From Clostridia bacterium (GTDB lineage Bacteria; Bacillota; Clostridia; Christensenellales; CAG-1252): 61,551 nucleotides of DNA. The translations under genes and the position numbers were made by a program. Location of the stretch: assembly GCA_017394805.1 (NCBI GenBank), contig JAFPXC010000027.1:1-61551 (forward strand). The letters are read 5' to 3'. Position 1 is the stretch's first letter; each line of letters begins with the position of its first letter. Shown here piece by piece: positions 56,140 through 61,551 of the stretch. The notes beneath the pieces were generated by a model. The model ran no database searches. It had not been told where the DNA came from and saw only the letters and a list, made by a program, of their open reading frames with translations.

Positions 56140-59100
56140 CTAGTGATCATAACCGATATTTCCATTGAAATTGATATACGTCTGACATACGGGGATCAAA
56201 TCGTCGGCATCGATCGATCCGAAAGGCGTATCACCCGCAACCGTTACGGTGCCGGAATTATTCTCCCCAACAAGCAATCCCACGCGAGGACGATTGGTTT
56301 TATTACCGCTGATGTTATCGATCAATATATCGATATCACTATACAGAAAATCCACGTTTATCGTGCCCGTGTTTTTACCGGCGATGCCGCCCACACTACA
56401 ATTAGCCGCAGAAGAAACTCGAGAATAATGAATCTCGCAAGCCATCATTGCCGTATTGATAGTGCCGACATTACGTCCGGCTACACCACCGATATTGCAA
56501 TATCCTTGTACGGTTATATTATCCTGCAACGGAACCCACATGGTTCCGCAATTATAGCCCACCAATCCGCCGATATGTGACGAACTGACCTTGCTGTCGC
56601 TCGATACGGTACAAAATGCGCAAAGACCGGTTATGGACGCACCATTTACATTATACCCCACGATCCCACCGACATCTACGGTCGCATTCGTCGCGGAGAC
56701 AACGCTGATAGTTGCGGAGAACTGCGTCAATCCGGTAATGGTTCCGTAGTTGCGGTCAAACATACCGCCTATAAAAGCTTCGTTCGAATAGGTTATAGAC
56801 ATATTAATACCCGTAATCGAATGCGAAAAAGCATTATACGTCCCATAAAAACTTACGCCGCGCCTAGTACCTATATTCGAGAAATTCAAGTTGCTCGTTT
56901 GCTTAAAACACTGAGAAGTCGCTCGATAAATATTGTTGAATTGCCAAGGGTATGTGATAAGATTGGGGTCACTCGCCGTGCCTGTACCGCCACCGAACCA
57001 AGAATCGACGGAAACGGAACCCAAAAATGTTCGATTGTCCCCATTTCGAGATGTTTGGTTTATTCCCAATCTCACAAAACGCGATGTCCCGCCCGTTGTA
57101 ACTGCTATCGTATATTGATTTATACCCTCTGTCGTTACAACCGTACCATTGGAAATAACGCTGTTATTCTCGTTATAAAAATTATAGGTCAACCAACTAA
57201 TACCCGTTTTATTCAACTGAATGTTAAAGCCGCAACCGGAGCCGTTATTATAGGACGACAGCAACAGTTTATCATCTTCTTTCAAACGGAAGCGGAACTT
57301 TGGGTCAAACGATGTCATCGCACTCGGTTTGGCCGTAATTTCATATACGGTCGAATCCAAAGGAATCGAGTCCGATATCCTTAGCGTTGTGCCGTCGATT
57401 AATAGACCTGTGATAATATTATCCATAATAATAGCGTATAAATCGCTATAAATGCCATTTAACACAACGCCTATTTGATAAGAATCATTACGACCCAGCG
57501 AAACAATCGAAGATACGATTTCGCCATCTACCGTCCATTGCAAAGAGTCCTCCACGTGCTCAATCCTCAGATTAACAATCGCAGGGCCGACACTTCCTAC
57601 GGACACGCCTACATATAAGGGTTGCATTTGAGGCGATGGCTGGCAAGTCGCATGATTACCAGTTATCAACCCCACATTACCGCCGATGCCATAGAGTATA
57701 ATGTACGTAGAAAAAACGAGTGCGTCATTGGAATCGACCGTAAGCATATAACCATCAACATACGATGGAGAAAGTGAGATAAAGTAATATTGACCTTGCA
57801 CGGCAAGATTGCTTATGATATTGCTATTCGTAAAAGAGCACAAAGTTGCACTAAGCGTTATGCTCACGGAAATGGATGCACTATTACTTACCAAAATATA
57901 ATATGTACCCGTCGGCATAGGAAGGGCACCCCCTACCGTCTCCGAGAATGATACCACGCCACCGACCTTGTACACAGAGAATCCATTGTTATAGGTAAAG
58001 ATTTCAAGCATTGAAACATTAACATTTCCCGTATTCCACTGAATTAATCCGTCAAAAGGCAGCGTATACTTAACAAGGCGCGTCTGCCCTGCGGGAATAT
58101 CGTTCCCGCTATCATCTAAGGCAATACTTAACGCGCCGCGACAAAAGTCTCCGTCGTTGTCAAGCACTATGGTATACGTCGTATTCGCCGTGCCGTCGAA
58201 CACGTATTGCCCATTGACGGCATCGACGGTATTGCCATTTATGGTCACCGTACCTACATCTCCATTTATGCTCAAAATATATCGAGTATTATAAGGCGTA
58301 GCGGTAAAACTGAACTGTTGAGTTGCGTACGGCGACATATAATAAGCGGATTCTTCCCAAAGCCCTATACTCGTCGTAGTCGGACTGTTCTTTTCGGTAT
58401 AAATATCCGCTTCATTAACCACAGGATGCGGCGTATAACTATTGGAATCGGTTTTTTCCACCAATACCGCCCCGATTGAAATATTCAAGCGCGAATAATT
58501 ATATACGGCATTCGTATGAGAATAGGTGAACCGCGCCTCGATAAAGTCATCCGTCTCAAGCCACAAAGAATAATCGTTGGTGTTGTATCCCAAAGAAGAC
58601 GTTTTGATGAGTTTGCCATAATTGGCAATCTGATCCGCACGCGTAGTCCAGTTCGGACTACTCATGCCCATTTGGCAAGAGGTTTCTCCCACGTTCGTTA
58701 AAACCACATCGCCAACATTATCGACACTATTGGCCAACGAAACCATCGCGGAAGCAATATTATAAAGGTGTCCAAGTGTATCCAACCCACTTATGCTCAA
58801 CAAGGTGCCGAGGGCAAGTTCGCCGATATCACTCAATATCGCACTCATCGAAGGCGGTGTGCTCCCCGTCGAGTGCTTCGTAATTTGATAAGAATAGTTA
58901 TTGCCTATCAAAAAGTATCCTTCGTCCTCATTGGCGTCATATCCCGTATCCCAAGTATTCAGCGCGTTTTGATTGTATATGTGGGAAGCAATGGATATAT
59001 TAGAAAGGCTGAGTTTGGAAGATGTCCGAAAACCGACTTTTTTTATATCTTGACTTGTTCCAATAAATGTAAGAATTGGAGCAACATATGCATTATTACT

Positions 59101-59691
59101 TGGTTTGTAATATCCGTAATCTTCATAAGTTTCATTGCCTTGCGTGTTATTTAAGTATAAGTTAGCATTAGTATTATAAAGATATATAAAATCAACTTTC
59201 GCCAATGTTTTAAGTTTAATTTTATACGTATCACCCATCCATTCGTTCTCGTTCAACAATAAGATTACTGTACTCAAATTATAGCCATTACATTCCTCCG
59301 TGCGTATAGCATATCCGTAATATGGTCCGATGTATAATTTGTTTGTCGCATGAGCAAAATAACTTTTTGGCACAAAATTAACAATATTATCATCACCATT
59401 AACTGTAATGGATGTTGCAAAACTGTCATTATATAGCACAATGTTATTAGCATACGAATTATAGCAATGATAGCCAATCACAGGGTTGACAAATTCAATG
59501 ATATGCCCTTTTTCCTCATTAAAATCTTCTATATATTGTATTAAATCATTCGTTATTTCGAGCTCATTAACATCAGCAACGGCTACTGGAGCACAGTTAT
59601 TATTAGCTCCCTCAAAGAATACCATCATTAAAAACAATAATAGAATCGCTACTATGTTCAACGGAATTAAATATGCATTATTTTTTCTCAT
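56140..59691 (-). CDS. Giant AT-rich surface protein with GLUG-like repeats
   Basis: The 1183-residue protein has an N-terminal signal/anchor (LIPLNIVAILLLFLMMVFF) and is otherwise rich in Asn, Ser, Thr, Tyr and beta-strand patterns. From about residue 985 it has repeated GGIVGYN / GGLVGYN / GGVAGRN / GGIAGKN units, typical of GLUG-type surface repeats, at about 20-45 residue spacing. No sorting signal or C-terminal membrane helix is visible. An adhesin-like role is inferred. Base composition is distinctly AT-rich compared with pgk next door. The ATG has ribosome binding site AGGAGA. Confidence 0.8.
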   Translation of the reverse strand: MRKNNAYLIPLNIVAILLLFLMMVFFEGANNNCAPVAVADVNELEITNDLIQYIEDFNEEKGHIIEFVNPVIGYHCYNSYANNIVLYNDSFATSITVNGDDNIVNFVPKSYFAHATNKLYIGPYYGYAIRTEECNGYNLSTVILLLNENEWMGDTYKIKLKTLAKVDFIYLYNTNANLYLNNTQGNETYEDYGYYKPSNNAYVAPILTFIGTSQDIKKVGFRTSSKLSLSNISIASHIYNQNALNTWDTGYDANEDEGYFLIGNNYSYQITKHSTGSTPPSMSAILSDIGELALGTLLSISGLDTLGHLYNIASAMVSLANSVDNVGDVVLTNVGETSCQMGMSSPNWTTRADQIANYGKLIKTSSLGYNTNDYSLWLETDDFIEARFTYSHTNAVYNYSRLNISIGAVLVEKTDSNSYTPHPVVNEADIYTEKNSPTTTSIGLWEESAYYMSPYATQQFSFTATPYNTRYILSINGDVGTVTINGNTVDAVNGQYVFDGTANTTYTIVLDNDGDFCRGALSIALDDSGNDIPAGQTRLVKYTLPFDGLIQWNTGNVNVSMLEIFTYNNGFSVYKVGGVVSFSETVGGALPMPTGTYYILVSNSASISVSITLSATLCSFTNSNIISNLAVQGQYYFISLSPSYVDGYMLTVDSNDALVFSTYIILYGIGGNVGLITGNHATCQPSPQMQPLYVGVSVGSVGPAIVNLRIEHVEDSLQWTVDGEIVSSIVSLGRNDSYQIGVVLNGIYSDLYAIIMDNIITGLLIDGTTLRISDSIPLDSTVYEITAKPSAMTSFDPKFRFRLKEDDKLLLSSYNNGSGCGFNIQLNKTGISWLTYNFYNENNSVISNGTVVTTEGINQYTIAVTTGGTSRFVRLGINQTSRNGDNRTFLGSVSVDSWFGGGTGTASDPNLITYPWQFNNIYRATSQCFKQTSNLNFSNIGTRRGVSFYGTYNAFSHSITGINMSITYSNEAFIGGMFDRNYGTITGLTQFSATISVVSATNATVDVGGIVGYNVNGASITGLCAFCTVSSDSKVSSSHIGGLVGYNCGTMWVPLQDNITVQGYCNIGGVAGRNVGTINTAMMACEIHYSRVSSAANCSVGGIAGKNTGTINVDFLYSDIDILIDNISGNKTNRPRVGLLVGENNSGTVTVAGDTPFGSIDADDLIPVCQTYINFNGNIGYDH

Positions 59692-59709
59692 TATATTGCT
59701 CTCCTCGCT

Positions 59710-60303
59710 TTATGTTATTGAGTACATTATTTGTATATAGAATGCAATAGTATTCTCGTTAATCTCGCGTATAAACTCGTGAACATAAGAGCAGTAACTC
59801 GTCCCATTTTCATCATGTCCATTCACAAATTGTTCATCAAGACCGTCATCGTTATTGCGTGAAATGAATAGACCGTGTGCGTCCTCTTTGGGAACGAACA
59901 AACGATATGCTTCTTTTTGCGTTACAAACTTTTTTCCTTTGATTTGCACCGAGGCAAAAAACTCCTCGATTTCTTGTTCCAAAAACGCCAACCATATCTC
60001 GCGATAATACGTTTCCCCCCAGAAGTCCTCAAGGCTTAAGCAATTATTTGGATACATATACTCAACTTGTCCATCAACCATTCGCATTTCCATTGCATAT
60101 GCTGGAGCGTATTTACCGTTCGCATCTTTTGTATCGCTATATTGAATATGACAATACGTCGGCACATACGTACCCTGATGGTCTTTTAATTTGGCAAGAT
60201 ACTTGTTGCCGCACCCCGCTACGCTGAGGGCGAAGGTAAGGCATAGCACCAGTAATGCGGATATGCTTATAATTTTTCCTATAACTCGTTTTAATATTTT
60301 CAT
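59710..60303 (-). CDS. Putative lipoprotein
   Basis: The 197-residue protein starts MKILKRVIGKIISISALLVL and has a lipobox VAGCGNK. The mature part has no known domain; a KGKKFVTQKEAYRLF segment and many acidic and aromatic residues are its main features. I chose the ATG at 60303, which has GAGGAG. It is followed 18 bases later by the giant surface protein gene and preceded by a small membrane protein gene, so all may be one transcript. Confidence 0.75.
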   Translation of the reverse strand: MKILKRVIGKIISISALLVLCLTFALSVAGCGNKYLAKLKDHQGTYVPTYCHIQYSDTKDANGKYAPAYAMEMRMVDGQVEYMYPNNCLSLEDFWGETYYREIWLAFLEQEIEEFFASVQIKGKKFVTQKEAYRLFVPKEDAHGLFISRNNDDGLDEQFVNGHDENGTSYCSYVHEFIREINENTIAFYIQIMYSIT

Positions 60304-60341
60304 ATAATCTCCTCTTGTTTTATTTTGTACTCCGTTATTTA

Positions 60342-60506
60342 TCATACGGCCGCCTTTATTGAACAACAATATTGACCATAAAAGGAAAATTCGTTTTCAT
60401 CGGCAGTAACAGTCTGATTGGTTGCTATTGTACCGAGCAATCCAATAAACACTATTATAATTATAAGCGAGCCAACAACCATAATAAGTTTTTTTGCAAG
60501 CGTCAT
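60342..60506 (-). CDS. Small single-helix membrane protein
   Basis: A 54-residue protein: MTLAKKLIMVVGSL, an Ile-rich hydrophobic helix, then an acidic segment and YGQYCCSIKAAV. The ATG follows a strong ribosome binding site (AAAGGAG). If the upstream lipoprotein gene is read through its internal TAG, its natural stop overlaps this ATG by four bases (ATGA). It ends 38 bases before the next lipoprotein start. No family recognised; the tight packing supports a real gene. Confidence 0.65.
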   Translation of the reverse strand: MTLAKKLIMVVGSLIIIIVFIGLLGTIATNQTVTADENEFSFYGQYCCSIKAAV

Positions 60507-60509
60507 ACC

Positions 60510-60710
60510 TTTTCTCCTTTATATAGAAATCTTAAAACAACTTTGCGCGTTTTCCCGTCCTCGCACGCTATCTCCTATTCGACATTGTAGTATAAGGCTT
60601 TGTATAGTTTTTCTATCGTATCAAAATCACTGGTAAAAAATCGTACGTATCGAGAACTGACTCCTTCGTCCTTATATACGGCTTCTTTATGCCTATAAAT
60701 ATTTGTCAAA
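60510..60710. repeat. Direct duplication, copy A
   Basis: These 201 bases are repeated at 61351-61551 with a single visible difference (T at 60576 against C at 61417). The duplication covers the 3' end of a lipoprotein gene and the ribosome binding site of the next gene. Confidence 0.95.
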
Positions 60711-61156
60711 GCATAGCGGTATTCGTCTAATTCATAAAAGCGCTTACCTGCCCAAAGACCCTTCTTGTTTATCTTGACTGTTTTCTCCCGCTTATCAAAT
60801 TCATTGCGCAAAACTTCATATATTTGTTTATCAAAATATCTATCGTCGCCCTCATCTAATGGAAGATAAATCGTTTCAAGATTGGTCGGATCCCTTATGT
60901 CAGTGTAATAATCATACCCATTTTCGTATATCCCCGCTATATAATTGCCCCCATAATAATTCGACGGTTCCCAGTCGGATTCGCGTATGTCTTCTATATG
61001 AAAGGACGTCTGTTTCGGCTCTATCGTGTATTTCCCATACCAATAAGACGCTTCTTCCATTTGATTGTAACTCTTACACCCCACCGTACCGAGAACAACG
61101 GTTAAGCACAAGATCACGATGGACGTAATACATATCAATATTTTTATTTTCTTCAT
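60575..61156 (-). CDS. Putative lipoprotein, truncated by an in-frame TAG
   Basis: The 193-residue product has a lipoprotein signal (MKKIKILICITSIVILCLTV, then a GTVGC lipobox) and a charged, tyrosine-rich mature part with no known domain. The TAG at 60575-60577 replaces the TGG (Trp) found at the same place in the duplicate at the window end. Without it the frame would continue 24 residues (ending FLYKGEKV) and stop on the ATG of the small membrane gene. The gene is therefore probably a recently truncated copy or a population variant. The ribosome binding site is GGAGGT. Confidence 0.75.
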   Translation of the reverse strand: MKKIKILICITSIVILCLTVVLGTVGCKSYNQMEEASYWYGKYTIEPKQTSFHIEDIRESDWEPSNYYGGNYIAGIYENGYDYYTDIRDPTNLETIYLPLDEGDDRYFDKQIYEVLRNEFDKREKTVKINKKGLWAGKRFYELDEYRYALTNIYRHKEAVYKDEGVSSRYVRFFTSDFDTIEKLYKALYYNVE

Positions 61157-61343
61157 TATTTACCTCCGAATATTTATTGCTTTCGAGAGCACTATACCTC
61201 TCTACTATATATAACGGTTTTTACTTCACCTTTGTCTTACTTTTTTGTATAAAAATCATTTTTTTGAAATAATCCCTATTGCCTTTTCAACAAGGAGAAA
61301 AGACTTGGTTACGCCGAATAATAATTGCATTCATCTTTCTTGC

Positions 61344-61551
61344 TTATATTTTTTCTCCTTTATATAGAAATCTTAAAACAACTTTGCGCGTTTTCCCGTC
61401 CTCGCACGCTATCTCCCATTCGACATTGTAGTATAAGGCTTTGTATAGTTTTTCTATCGTATCAAAATCACTGGTAAAAAATCGTACGTATCGAGAACTG
61501 ACTCCTTCGTCCTTATATACGGCTTCTTTATGCCTATAAATATTTGTCAAA
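61344..61551 (-). CDS. Partial lipoprotein gene, intact duplicate (cut by window end)
   Basis: The C-terminal 68 residues are visible, and the first 44 are identical to those at the C-terminus of the gene at 60575-61156. Here the Trp codon is intact and the protein ends FLYKGEKI at a TAA. The 5' part lies beyond the window. The 187 bases between this gene and the preceding lipoprotein hold AT-rich sequence with no recognisable gene. Confidence 0.75.
   Translation of the reverse strand, partial: LTNIYRHKEAVYKDEGVSSRYVRFFTSDFDTIEKLYKALYYNVEWEIACEDGKTRKVVLRFLYKGEKI
61351..61551. repeat. Direct duplication, copy B (continues past the window)
   Basis: Matches 60510-60710 at an offset of 841 bases with one mismatch. 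The repeat reaches the last base of the window, so its full length is unknown. Confidence 0.95.

Noticed and set aside
60575..60577. In-frame TAG as a recoded codon (for example pyrrolysine)
   Set aside because: TAG ends ordinary genes here (xseA, rubredoxin) and the duplicate copy has Trp at this site. A point mutation explains it.

Overview
The window reads as chromosomal DNA of an endospore-forming, anaerobic member of the Bacillota, class Clostridia. Evidence: a complete eight-gene spoIIIA operon, spoIVB, a DacF-type D,D-carboxypeptidase, a SpoIIM-like gene, the scpA/scpB pair, an Asp23-nusB-xseA-xseB operon, and an oxygen-detoxifying flavodiiron protein next to a rubredoxin. Most of the sequence is moderately GC-rich. 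The last 5.5 kb and the first 1 kb are clearly more AT-rich. The mix of genes and the many dispersed hairpin repeats resemble uncultured gut Clostridia, but I cannot assign a genus.

Layout. 0-1 kb: a tiny leader ORF and a lipoprotein. 1.1-11.6 kb (minus strand): scpB, scpA and a site-2 protease; dacF; a SpoIIM-like gene; spoIVB; recN; argR; nadK; tlyA; oapA. 11.6-12.2 kb: a 559-nt structured RNA called here as OLE RNA, directly upstream of its membrane partner gene oapA. 12.2-14.5 kb: xseB, xseA, nusB and asp23, driven by a clear sigma-A promoter. 14.5-15.2 kb: a gene-free repeat cluster. 15.2-19.9 kb: spoIIIAH back to spoIIIAA, interrupted by a probable small RNA on the opposite strand between AG and AH. 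19.9-21.4 kb: a cysteine desulfurase and a DUF3343 protein, divergent. 21.5-24 kb: an acyl-CoA ligase and a membrane protein. 24.1-28.1 kb (plus strand): nitroreductase, MscS channel, flavodiiron fusion protein and rubredoxin. 28.3-31.7 kb: pyrimidine/deoxyribonucleoside salvage (dCMP deaminase, pdp, cdd, deoB). 31.9-35.5 kb: a four-gene operon with a HAD phosphatase, a CAT-like acetyltransferase, a TIR-like domain protein and an alpha/beta-hydrolase-like protein. 35.6-42.6 kb: an ADP-ribosylglycohydrolase remnant, membrane proteins, a CASTOR/POLLUX-like channel, a lipid kinase, a second MscS and an FN3-like repeat protein. 42.7-42.9 kb: a second small RNA candidate carrying two anti-Shine-Dalgarno motifs. 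43-51.8 kb: large envelope proteins. 51.9-55.9 kb: gpmI, tpiA and pgk (lower glycolysis). 56.1-61.5 kb: a giant AT-rich surface protein and a tandem array of lipoproteins.

Functional themes. Sporulation genes dominate the first 20 kb. Several have recognisable compartment-specific promoters: sigma-E-like boxes at spoIIIAA and the SpoIIM-like gene, and forespore-type boxes at dacF and spoIVB. Several of these promoters lie so close to the start codon that the mRNA would be leaderless or nearly so. The OLE RNA/OapA pair is embedded in the conserved xseB-tlyA-recN neighbourhood, as known for OLE in other Firmicutes.

The most interesting items are the OLE locus, the two small RNA candidates, the promoter/start-codon geometry, the families of hairpin repeats (including palindromes that copy the 3' end of the adjacent gene), and the TIR-containing operon. 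No tRNA, rRNA, CRISPR array, insertion sequence or replication origin was seen.
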